Part shown: one piece after another, positions 57,380 to 64,000 of the stretch | How the letters are laid out: each line of letters opens with the position of its first letter | How positions within the stretch are numbered: the stretch's first letter is position 1 | DNA from: Thiohalomonas sp963783235 | GTDB lineage: Bacteria > Pseudomonadota > Gammaproteobacteria > Thiohalomonadales > Thiohalomonadaceae | DNA: 64,000 nucleotides | Reading direction: 5' to 3' | Assembly (NCBI GenBank): GCA_963783235.1 | Contig: CAWAMN010000001.1 | Location: 62,001 to 126,000 of the forward strand | Notes under the pieces: generated by a model | Databases searched by the model: none | Told to the model about the DNA's origin: nothing | Seen by the model: the letters and a program-made list of their open reading frames with translations, nothing else | Program-made: the position numbers and the translations under genes

Positions 57380-58699
57380 ATGGCGCAAACCATATTGATT
57401 GTTGAAGATGACGCGGCCCTTGCCGAAGCGCTGGGAGAGACCCTGGAGCTGGCGGGCTATGAGCCTGTTCTCACCGGCAGCGCAGCCGGAGCACTGCAAG
57501 CGCTGCAGAATTCTCCCGTCGACCTGGTGGTGAGCGATGTGCACATGAAAGGCATGGATGGTCATGGATTGCTGAAACAGGTCCGTGCAGCACACCCCAA
57601 CACCCCGGTTCTCCTGATGACCGCTTACGGCACCATCGAAAAGGCGGTGGAAGCGATGCGTCAGGGTGCTGCCGATTACCTCACCAAACCGTTCGAGGCG
57701 GAGGGGCTGGTCGCCGCCGTTCGCAAGTATGCCGGCGAACCTGTCGAGCAGGAGGATCCGGTCGCTGTCGATCCGAAAAGCGTAAAGGTGTTTCAACTCG
57801 CTGCACGGGTGGCCGCCAGCGAGGCCACCATCATGGTCAGCGGTGAATCGGGCACGGGAAAGGAGGTGGTGGCCCGTTATATCCATCGCCACTCCAGGCG
57901 GGCAAAGGGGCCCTTCGTCGCGATCAATTGCGCGGCGATCCCCGACAATATGCTCGAAGCAACCCTGTTCGGACATGAAAAGGGGGCCTTCACCGGAGCC
58001 TACAAGGCCATGCCGGGAAAGTTCGAGCAGGCACAAGGGGGCACCCTGTTGCTGGACGAGGTCTCGGAAATGGACCTGGCGCTGCAGGCCAAGCTGTTGC
58101 GCGTGATTCAGGAAAAAGAAGTGGAGCGCCTCGGTGGCCGTCAGCTGATCGAGCTTGACGTTCGCGTCCTCGCCACCACTAACCGTGACCTGCGCGAGGA
58201 GGTGGAATCCGGCCGCTTCCGGGAGGATCTCTACTATCGATTGAATGTATTCCCTCTTCGGCTGCCCGCATTGCGTGATCGGCCGGCCGACATTCCCACG
58301 CTGGCCGAGAATGCACTGGCACGGGCCGCCCGGGCAGCCGGTAGCCCCGTGCCGCGACTCTCCGGCGCCGCTCGGCAGCGGCTACTGAAACACCCTTGGC
58401 CCGGCAATGTCCGCGAACTGGATAACCTCATGCAGCGTGCCGTGATTCTGGTGGATGGCGAAGAGGTGCAGCCCGAAGATCTGCACTTCGAGCCGGTCGG
58501 AGGCGATATGCCGCCCCGTAGCGTGAAAGAGGCGGAAGTGTCCGGTTTGGACGATGGACTCAAGAGCCACGAATACCACCTGATCGCTGAGGCCCTGCAG
58601 ACCGGTAGCCGCAAATCCGCCGCGGAACGATTGGGGATCAGCCCGCGCACGCTGCGTTACAAAATTGCCCGCATGCGCGAGGCGGGGTATGAGGTGTGA
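57380..58699 (+). CDS. fleR: Flagellar response regulator FleR (sigma54 activator)
   Basis: A 439-residue NtrC-type activator. Receiver domain 5-115 (LIVEDDAALAEALGE, VVSDVHMKGMDGHG phospho-Asp, LLMTAYG, DYLTKPF), AAA+ domain 135-370 (GESGTGKEVV, GAFTGA, LLLDEVSEMDL), and a Fis-type HTH at the end (LIAEALQTGSRKSAAERLGISPRTLRYKIARMR). It activates hook genes such as flgBCDE at RpoN promoters once phosphorylated by FleS. The ATG at 57380 follows GAGGTGCG. The stop codon overlaps the first unit of a heptamer array. Confidence 0.95.
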   Translation: MAQTILIVEDDAALAEALGETLELAGYEPVLTGSAAGALQALQNSPVDLVVSDVHMKGMDGHGLLKQVRAAHPNTPVLLMTAYGTIEKAVEAMRQGAADYLTKPFEAEGLVAAVRKYAGEPVEQEDPVAVDPKSVKVFQLAARVAASEATIMVSGESGTGKEVVARYIHRHSRRAKGPFVAINCAAIPDNMLEATLFGHEKGAFTGAYKAMPGKFEQAQGGTLLLDEVSEMDLALQAKLLRVIQEKEVERLGGRQLIELDVRVLATTNRDLREEVESGRFREDLYYRLNVFPLRLPALRDRPADIPTLAENALARAARAAGSPVPRLSGAARQRLLKHPWPGNVRELDNLMQRAVILVDGEEVQPEDLHFEPVGGDMPPRSVKEAEVSGLDDGLKSHEYHLIAEALQTGSRKSAAERLGISPRTLRYKIARMREAGYEV

Positions 58700-58799
58700 G
58701 TGGCGAGTAGCTAGTGGCTAGTAGCTAGTTGCTAGTAGCTAGTTGCTAGTTGCTAGTTGCTAGTTGCTAGTAGCTAGTAGCTAGTAGCTAGTAGCTAGT
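58698..58799. repeat. Heptamer array (TAGTDGC), 14 units, overlapping fleR stop
   Basis: Units in order: GAGTGGC, GAGTAGC, TAGTGGC, TAGTAGC, TAGTTGC, TAGTAGC, TAGTTGC four in all, then TAGTAGC four times, and a partial TAGT at the IS boundary. The first unit begins two bases before the end of the fleR stop codon. The array resumes at 60087-60106 after two IS copies with TTGC-TAGTTGC-TAGTTGC. Confidence 0.9.
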
Positions 58800-59443
58800 C
58801 CAAAAGGGAGACCCCCCAGCTCTGCTGGGGAGGCAGTAGCAGTTTGACAATTCCGGAAGTCTCGTGAGAACTCCCAAACGTGAGCCGCCAAGCATCACGA
58901 ATGGGAGAACTCATGAGACAAGTAGCGAGTTTAAGTCACACACGCTGGGAGTGTAAGTACCACGTGGTTTTCATCCCGAAGTACCGCCGAAAGACGATTT
59001 TCGGTCATATCCGGCGAGAATTGGGAGAGGTCTTTCACCGTCTGGCGAAGCAGAAAGAGAGCCATATCGAAGAGGGTCACCTAATGCCGGATCATGTTCA
59101 CATGATGATCGCGATTCCGCCGAAGCACTCGGTATCGCAAGTCGTCGGGTATATCAAAGGCAAGAGCGCGATCCACATAGCGAGGACCTACATGGAGCGG
59201 AAGAAGAACTTCGTGGGACAGCATTTCTGGGCGCGAGGTTACTTCGTATCGACGGTAGGGCGAGACGAAGCGGTAATTCGGAATTATATCCGGCACCAAG
59301 AGGCAGAAGACCGCCGGATTGACCAGATGAATTTGATGTAGGTTGCCCCCTTTAGGGGGCTCAAGGACCGCGAAGCGGTCCGTCCAGGCCGCTTTGAGCG
59401 GCTCACAAGTTAAAGCCCCCGGCTTTGCCGGGGGATGTTTACT
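58800..59443 (+). mobile_element. IS200/IS605-family element, copy 1 (644 bp)
   Basis: Single-gene IS200-type element. The left end has the hairpin CCCCAGC-tct-GCTGGGG, the right end CCCCCGGC-ttt-GCCGGGGG followed by ATGTTTACT, and no target duplication. Between tnpA and the right end lie more hairpins (CCCCCTTTAGGGGG; GGACCGC-gaa-GCGGTCC; GCCGC-tttga-GCGGC). Inserted within a TAGTTGC unit of the heptamer array; boundaries may shift by one base because a T is shared. Confidence 0.88.
58913..59341 (+). CDS. tnpA: IS200-type transposase TnpA, copy 1
   Basis: A 142-residue Y1 HUH transposase. The metal-binding HVH is at 61-63 (PDHVHMMIAIPP) and the catalytic Tyr is Y125 (VIRNYIRHQE). It moves the element as single-stranded DNA by peel-and-paste. 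The ATG at 58913 is chosen because GGGAGA stands just before it; ATG at 58901 and GTG at 58880 are alternatives. Intact, so probably active. Confidence 0.92.
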   Translation: MRQVASLSHTRWECKYHVVFIPKYRRKTIFGHIRRELGEVFHRLAKQKESHIEEGHLMPDHVHMMIAIPPKHSVSQVVGYIKGKSAIHIARTYMERKKNFVGQHFWARGYFVSTVGRDEAVIRNYIRHQEAEDRRIDQMNLM

Positions 59444-60087
59444 CCAAAAGGGAGACCCCCCAGCTCTGCTGGGGAGGCAGTAGCAGTTTGACAATTCCGG
59501 AAGTCTCGTGAGAACTCCCAAACGTGAGCCGCCAAGCATCACGAATGGGAGAACTCATGAGACAAGTAGCGAGTTTAAGTCACACACGCTGGGAGTGTAA
59601 GTACCACGTGGTTTTCATCCCGAAGTACCGCCGAAAGACGATTTTCGGTCATATCCGGCGAGAATTGGGAGAGGTCTTTCACCGTCTGGCGAAGCAGAAA
59701 GAGAGCCATATCGAAGAGGGTCACCTAATGCCGGATCATGTTCACATGATGATCGCGATTCCGCCGAAGCACTCGGTATCGCAAGTCGTCGGGTATATCA
59801 AAGGCAAGAGCGCGATCCACATAGCGAGGACCTACATGGAGCGGAAGAAGAACTTCGTGGGACAGCATTTCTGGGCGCGAGGTTACTTCGTATCGACGGT
59901 AGGGCGAGACGAAGCGGTAATTCGGAATTATATCCGGCACCAAGAGGCAGAAGACCGCCGGATTGACCAGATGAATTTGATGTAGGTTGCCCCCTTTAGG
60001 GGGCTCAAGGACCGCGAAGCGGTCCGTCCAGGCCGCTTTGAGCGGCTCACAAGTTAAAGCCCCCGGCTTTGCCGGGGGATGTTTACT
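59444..60087 (+). mobile_element. IS200/IS605-family element, copy 2 (644 bp)
   Basis: Identical base for base to copy 1 as far as I can read, directly head-to-tail with no spacer, offset 644 bp. Its left junction follows copy 1's terminal GTTTACT. Its right junction continues the heptamer array as TGC-TAGTTGC, so removing both copies restores a perfect TAGTTGC unit. Confidence 0.88.
59557..59985 (+). CDS. tnpA: IS200-type transposase TnpA, copy 2
   Basis: Identical in sequence to the copy-1 transposase, including HVH at 61-63 and catalytic Tyr125, and with the same GGGAGA before its ATG. Perfect identity means the tandem pair arose very recently. Confidence 0.92.
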   Translation: MRQVASLSHTRWECKYHVVFIPKYRRKTIFGHIRRELGEVFHRLAKQKESHIEEGHLMPDHVHMMIAIPPKHSVSQVVGYIKGKSAIHIARTYMERKKNFVGQHFWARGYFVSTVGRDEAVIRNYIRHQEAEDRRIDQMNLM

Positions 60088-60136
60088 TGCTAGTTGCTAG
60101 TTGCCAGGGGTCTGAGGGTATGGTTGACTTTTGGAG

Positions 60137-60419
60137 ACTCGCCACTCGCCACTCGCCACTCGCCACTCGCCACTCGCCACTCGCCACTCGCCACTCGCCA
60201 CTCGCCACTCGCCACTCGCCACTCGCCACTCGCCACTCGCCACTCGCCACTCGCCACTCGCCACTCGCCACTCGCCACTCGCCACTCGCCACTCGCCACT
60301 CGCCACTCGCCACTCGCCACTCGCCACTCGCCACTCGCCACTCGCCACTCGCCACTCGCCACTCGCCACTCGCCACTCGCCACTCGCCACTCGCCACTCG
60401 CCACTCGCCACTCGCCACT
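60137..60419. repeat. Heptamer array ACTCGCC, 40 units
   Basis: Forty perfect copies of ACTCGCC (60137-60416) plus a partial ACT, 283 bp, with no variation seen. Read on the other strand the unit is GGCGAGT, which is the same family as the first units (GAGTGGC, GAGTAGC) of the array after fleR, so the two arrays are inverted relatives. Frames through it encode artificial repeat peptides and are not genes. Confidence 0.95.
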
Positions 60420-60422
60420 AAC

Positions 60423-60440
60423 TTGGCCCGCAATATGCAT
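60423..60440 (+). promoter_or_regulatory. Sigma54 promoter of fliE operon
   Basis: TTGGCCCGCAATATGCAT has GG at 60425-60426 and GC at 60437-60438, ten bases apart. It begins four bases after the 40-unit array and is 49 bp before fliE. FleQ is the expected activator, and its upstream binding sites would have to lie beyond or inside the repeats. Confidence 0.85.
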
Positions 60441-60488
60441 GGTATCGCCTAACGGTAAATTCCCGACGCTCGAATTGCGGAGGCGGAG

Positions 60489-60809
60489 ATGAACAAAATA
60501 GATACCAGCCAGTTACTTACACAGCTTCGGATGGCGGCAACCCAGGCCCGGGGGCAACCGCCTCAATCGGCACCGGAGAGTACCGCTGCCAATTTTTCGT
60601 CGCTGCTAAGCCAGTCCATTGACAAGGTCAATGAACTGGGCAAAACCTCCGGGGATTTGCAGGACGCCTTTCAACTGGGCAAGCCGGGAGTGAGTCTGAC
60701 CGATGTAATGATGGCGAAGGCCAAGTCGGGAATTGCCTTTGAAGGGATGGTTCAGGTGCGCAATAAGGTGGCAGAGGCCTACCAGACAATCATGCGAATG
60801 TCGGTGTGA
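60489..60809 (+). CDS. fliE: Flagellar MS-ring/rod adaptor FliE
   Basis: A 106-residue protein. FSSLLSQSIDKVNELGKTSGDLQDAFQLGKPGVSLTDVMMAKAKSGIAFEGMVQVRNKVAEAYQTIMRM is the FliE family pattern (VxLxDVMxAxxKxxIAFxxxVQVRNKxVxAYQEIMxM). It joins FliF to the rod. GGAGGCGGAG precedes the ATG. Confidence 0.95.
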   Translation: MNKIDTSQLLTQLRMAATQARGQPPQSAPESTAANFSSLLSQSIDKVNELGKTSGDLQDAFQLGKPGVSLTDVMMAKAKSGIAFEGMVQVRNKVAEAYQTIMRMSV

Positions 60810-60852
60810 CGGCCTGCCCGAAAATAAAACAAAGTGATGCGGTGATACGGCA

Positions 60853-62496
60853 ATGGAAATGGTAAGGGCGGACAACATGGCAGCACGCTGGGAGGGGTTT
60901 GCGAATCTCCCGGCGGTGCGCCAATTGGGTCTGATGATCGGTTTGGCCGCGAGCGTGGCGCTCGGCGTGGCGATTGTGCTGTGGGCCAAGGAGCCTTCTT
61001 ACGGCGTTCTGTTTGGTGCGCTGGCTGATAAGGAAGCCTCCGAGGTAATGGAGGTCCTGCAGCAGAAGAAAATCGATTACAAGGTCGATAATCAGAGTGG
61101 CGCCGTGATGGTGCCCAGCGCCCGGCTCCATGAAATTCGTCTTGAACTCGCCAAGGAGGGACTGCCCAAGAGCAGCAATCAGGGACTCGAGTTTCTGAAC
61201 AAACAACAGGAATTCGGGACCAGCCAGTTCATTCAGAATGCCCGTTATCAACATGCACTGGAACAGGAATTGGCCAACTCGGTCACCACGATTTCCGCCG
61301 TACAGAGCGCCCGGGTGCACCTGGCGCTTCCCAAGCAGTCCGTCTTCGTGCGCGAGCGTCGCAAACCGAGCGCTTCGGTGTTGCTGAATCTCTACGGGGG
61401 TCGCAACCTCGAGGACGGCCAGGTTTCGGCCATCGCGCATCTGGTGGCCTCGAGCATTCCGGAACTCGAACCTGGCCAGGTGACCGTCGTCGATCAACGC
61501 GGCCGGCTGCTGTCGGACAAGGACCGTTCGGCGTCGATGGCCGCCAATGAGGATCAGTTCGAATATACCCGCCGGGTGGAAGATAAATACGTTCAGCGGA
61601 TTGAAGACATCCTGGCTCCCATCGTCGGACTGGAAGGCGTGCGCGCCCGGGTTACCGCCGAAATGGATTTCACGGTTACCGAGCAAACCCAGGAAACCTA
61701 CAACCCGGATCTGCCGGCCCTGCGCAGTGAGCAGATCTCCGAACAGACCAATTACGGTGGAGTACCGCAAGGGGTTCCCGGCGCGCTTTCCAACCAGCCT
61801 CCCGGGGAGGCGAGCGTCCCGGAGCAGGCGACGGCTCAGGGCGACGAGGCGGCCAAAGGAGAGGCTCTGAACAGTAGGCGCTCATCGACCACTAACTACG
61901 AACTGGATCGCACCATCAGCCATACCAAGCTCGCCAGCGGCGTGGTAAAACGGCTTTCCATAGCGGTCGTTCTCGATGATCGCCTCGTGCCCGGGGAGGG
62001 TGAGCAAGAGGGAACTCTCGTTCGGGAGGCATGGCCGCAGCAAGAGCTGGACAGGCTGACCTCTCTGGTCAGAGAGGCCGTGGGCTATGACGCTCGCCGG
62101 GGTGACACCGTCAACGTGATGAATGCATCCTTCACCACACAGCAAATCGCCGACATTCCCGAGCCGCCGGTTTGGAAACAGGCCTGGGTGCAGGACTACG
62201 CCAAGCTTGGCCTGGGTGTCATTGCGGTGCTGATACTGATTTTCGGAGTCTTGCGGCCTGTGCTCCGTAACCTGACCCGCGTCGGACTGCCGGCACGCGG
62301 TTCGTCGGCGGAGGAAGGCCGCGAAGAGAGCGACATCGATGATGACCGGGTGAGTCTGAGCAGCGATAAGGGGCAGGCCGTGAAACTCCCCGGCCCCGGC
62401 GCCTATGAGGACAATATCGCGCTGGTTCGCGATGTCACCCGCGAAGACCCCAAGCTGGTGGCTAACGTGGTCAAGACCTGGGTCGACAACGACTAA
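60853..62496 (+). CDS. fliF: Flagellar MS-ring protein FliF
   Basis: A 547-residue membrane protein. Two membrane segments, near residues 28-48 (LGLMIGLAASVALGVAIVLW) and 455-475 (YAKLGLGVIAVLILIFGVL), flank a large periplasmic part with YscJ/ring-building domains (VLQQKKIDYKVDNQSGAVMVPSARLHEIRLELAKEGLPKSS). The cytoplasmic C-terminus EDNIALVRDVTREDPKLVANVVKTWVDND binds FliG. The ATG at 60877 (MAARWEGF) has the better ribosome binding site (AAGGGCGG) and may be the true start. Confidence 0.95.
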   Translation: MEMVRADNMAARWEGFANLPAVRQLGLMIGLAASVALGVAIVLWAKEPSYGVLFGALADKEASEVMEVLQQKKIDYKVDNQSGAVMVPSARLHEIRLELAKEGLPKSSNQGLEFLNKQQEFGTSQFIQNARYQHALEQELANSVTTISAVQSARVHLALPKQSVFVRERRKPSASVLLNLYGGRNLEDGQVSAIAHLVASSIPELEPGQVTVVDQRGRLLSDKDRSASMAANEDQFEYTRRVEDKYVQRIEDILAPIVGLEGVRARVTAEMDFTVTEQTQETYNPDLPALRSEQISEQTNYGGVPQGVPGALSNQPPGEASVPEQATAQGDEAAKGEALNSRRSSTTNYELDRTISHTKLASGVVKRLSIAVVLDDRLVPGEGEQEGTLVREAWPQQELDRLTSLVREAVGYDARRGDTVNVMNASFTTQQIADIPEPPVWKQAWVQDYAKLGLGVIAVLILIFGVLRPVLRNLTRVGLPARGSSAEEGREESDIDDDRVSLSSDKGQAVKLPGPGAYEDNIALVRDVTREDPKLVANVVKTWVDND

Positions 62497-62508
62497 ATAG
62501 ATAAAGCC

Positions 62509-63525
62509 ATGGCAGAAACAGACAAAATCAATCTCTCGGGCGCCGAACGTGCGGCGGTTCTTTTGATGAGCCTGGGCGAGGATGCAGCCGCCCAGATTCT
62601 GCAGCACCTCGGTCCCAAAGAGGTGCAGAAAGTCGGCGAGGCGATGGCCACGGTTGGCAATGTCACACGGGATCAAGTCAACGATGTGGTGGCCAATTTT
62701 GCCGATACCCTGAATACCCAGACGGCGCTAGGCACAGGTAACGAGGATTACCTGCGCAATGTACTGGTCAGTGCCCTCGGGGAAGATAAGGCCGGCAATC
62801 TCATCGACCGCATTTTACTCGGCCGCTCGTCGAAAGGTTTGGAGGCGCTCAAGTGGATGGAGCCGCGGGCCATCGCCGAGGTGGTTCGTATGGAGCACCC
62901 ACAGATCATTGCCATCGTCCTCTCCTTTCTCGACTCGGATCAGGCTGCGGCCGTACTGGTGTTACTGCCGGAGAACATGCGCTCGGATATCGTCATGCGT
63001 ATCGCGAGTCTCGACGGTATCCAGCCCAATGCGCTGGCGGAACTGGACGATATCCTGGAGAAGCAGTTCTCAGGCAGCAGCGGCTCAAGCCTGAAATCGT
63101 CCAACGTGGGCGGAACGAAGACAGCGGCCAACATCCTCAACTTCATGGACAGTGGTCTTGAGAGTCAAATCATGGATAAGGTCAAGGAGCTGGACCCGGA
63201 GCTGGGCCAGGAAGTCCAGGATCTGATGTTCGTGTTCGACAACCTGATCGAAATCGACGATCGCAGTATCCAGGCGCTGCTGCGCGAAATTGCCTCCGAT
63301 ACCCTGATAACGGCTCTCAAGGGTGCCGACGACGCACTGCGCGAGAAGATATTCAAGAATATGTCCAAGCGCGCTGCTGAAATGCTGCGTGACGATCTCG
63401 AGGCCAAGGGACCGGTGCGCCTGTCCGAAGTGGAAACCGCCCAGAAGGAGATCCTGTCGGTCGCCCGCCGCATGGCTGAAGCCGGCGATCTGTCGCTGGG
63501 AGGCAAGGGCGATGAATTCGTCTAA
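62509..63525 (+). CDS. fliG: Flagellar motor switch protein FliG
   Basis: A 338-residue motor protein of standard length. N-terminal SGAERAAVLLMSLGEDAAAQILQHLGPKEV binds FliF; the middle EHPQIIAIVLSFLDSDQAAAVL holds the EHPQ motif; the C-terminal MFVFDNLIEIDDRSIQALLREI...RAAEMLRDDLEAKGPVRLSEVE has the charged torque-helix residues. It begins 12 bp after fliF. Its stop codon TAA is also the first three bases of a 103-bp inverted-repeat element. Confidence 0.97.
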   Translation: MAETDKINLSGAERAAVLLMSLGEDAAAQILQHLGPKEVQKVGEAMATVGNVTRDQVNDVVANFADTLNTQTALGTGNEDYLRNVLVSALGEDKAGNLIDRILLGRSSKGLEALKWMEPRAIAEVVRMEHPQIIAIVLSFLDSDQAAAVLVLLPENMRSDIVMRIASLDGIQPNALAELDDILEKQFSGSSGSSLKSSNVGGTKTAANILNFMDSGLESQIMDKVKELDPELGQEVQDLMFVFDNLIEIDDRSIQALLREIASDTLITALKGADDALREKIFKNMSKRAAEMLRDDLEAKGPVRLSEVETAQKEILSVARRMAEAGDLSLGGKGDEFV

Positions 63526-63625
63526 ATACGTGTTCGTAAATGGTATCCACCGAAAATCCCTTCTCCCTCAGGGAGAAGGTAAGGATGAGGGGGAGTGATG
63601 GGCACCATTTCGGAACACGTATTTA
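63523..63625. repeat. 103-bp MITE-like inverted-repeat element at fliG stop
   Basis: TAAATACGTGTTC (63523-63535) and GAACACGTATTTA (63613-63625) are exact inverted ends, with weaker pairing continuing inward (AAATGGT/ACCATTT). The interior holds the dispersed CTTCTCCCT/AGGGAGAAG palindrome also found at 41777-41812. No coding sequence inside. Confidence 0.8.
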
Positions 63626-63667
63626 GGACGTGCCGCTTCGCGTTGGCGCCTTCGGGGGGCTGTGAAA

Positions 63668-64000
63668 ATGAAAAATGATGCAACGCGGAGCACCACCCTC
63701 ATTCGCGAAGGGGAGCAGAGTGCCTTTGAACGCTGGGAGTTGCCCCACGTGGAGAGCCCTGAGGCGCGAACCAGACGCGAGGCCAAAAAGGAGCGGGTCG
63801 AAGATGTAGGCGAAGAAGAAGGGCGCCCGCAACCGGTTACTGCCGAGCAGATCGAGGCCATTCAGAAGGAGGCCTATCAGGAAGGATTTGAACTGGGCCA
63901 TAAAGAGGGTCTCAAGAGCGGGCAGGCCGAGGTGCAGGCCAATGCCCAGCGACTGGCCCAGGCGGCGCGGGCACTGGCGCGTCCCCTCGAAGAGTTGGAC
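63668..64000 (+). CDS. fliH: Flagellar export regulator FliH, N-terminal part
   Basis: The first 111 residues of FliH, cut by the window end. After a disordered acidic N-terminus comes the family core start PVTAEQIEAIQKEAYQEGFELGHKEGLKSGQAEVQANAQRLAQAARALARPLEEL with the G-x3-G-like helix repeats EGFELGHKEGLKSGQ that bind FliI. FliH controls the export ATPase. Starts at ATG 63668, 142 bp after fliG because of the intervening repeat element. Confidence 0.88.
   Translation, partial: MKNDATRSTTLIREGEQSAFERWELPHVESPEARTRREAKKERVEDVGEEEGRPQPVTAEQIEAIQKEAYQEGFELGHKEGLKSGQAEVQANAQRLAQAARALARPLEELD

Noticed and set aside
60137..60419. Possible CRISPR array
   Set aside because: Units of 7 bp are directly contiguous without unique spacers, and no cas gene is near. 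The same holds for 30111-30262 and 58698-58799.
60097..60492. Several overlapping frames on both strands encoding ATRHSPL or ASGEWRV repeats
   Set aside because: They are only the translation of the ACTCGCC array in its various frames; no start signals and composition set by the repeat.

Overview
The window reads as chromosome of a motile gammaproteobacterium, probably a salt-adapted member of the Chromatiales/Ectothiorhodospiraceae type. This is inferred from the FleQ/FleS/FleR-type polar flagellar hierarchy, FliA (sigma28) and RpoN (sigma54) promoters in front of the expected flagellar operons, a sucrose (compatible solute) operon linked to a KamA aminomutase, and high GC content. No marker fixing the species is present.

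Layout. 1-7.3 kb: right end of an integrated accessory element. It carries a tyrosine recombinase, a palindrome-dense non-coding control block, a decayed helicase remnant, an XRE regulator, a GIY-YIG nuclease with repeated C-terminal modules, a DEDDh exonuclease next to a PP2C phosphatase, and an ankyrin protein. It ends at a 3' fragment of a tRNA-Arg(ACG) that looks like an attachment site. 7.3-14.8 kb: signalling genes, namely a MASE3/PAS histidine kinase split by a one-base frameshift, two single-domain response regulators, a FixJ/LuxR regulator, a PilZ protein, a receiver-PAS-GGDEF diguanylate cyclase, and a heavily degraded GspE/PilB pseudogene. 14.9-21.8 kb: leftward operon kamA - fructokinase - sucrose-phosphate synthase/phosphatase - sucrose synthase with overlapping stops and starts. 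22-26.7 kb: cheV-cheR leftward and flgA, flgM, flgN, ycgR rightward.

26.8-35.76 kb: an 8.9-kb integrated element in tRNA-Ala(CGC), bounded by a 14-bp direct repeat. It encodes integrase, a 47-residue protein, AlpA, a P4-type primase-helicase, small and large terminase and several unknown proteins, but no capsid, portal or tail gene, so it resembles a phage satellite. It contains a 19 x 8-bp array inside an open frame. tRNA-Arg(CCT) and a REP cluster follow.

36.5-64 kb: flagellar genes flgBCDE, flgFGHIJKL, a frameshifted TPR-sulfotransferase, fliC, flaG, fliD, fliS, fliT, fleQ, fleS, fleR, fliE, fliF, fliG and the start of fliH. Between fleR and fliE lie a 14-unit heptamer array overlapping the fleR stop codon, two identical tandem IS200-type elements inserted in that array, and a 40 x 7-bp array ending four bases before the fliE sigma54 promoter. 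The promoters fit the known cascade FleQ/RpoN -> FleSR and basal body -> FleR/RpoN hook genes -> FliA-dependent flagellin and chemotaxis, with FlgM holding FliA until export. All assignments come from reading motifs by eye; no database search was run.
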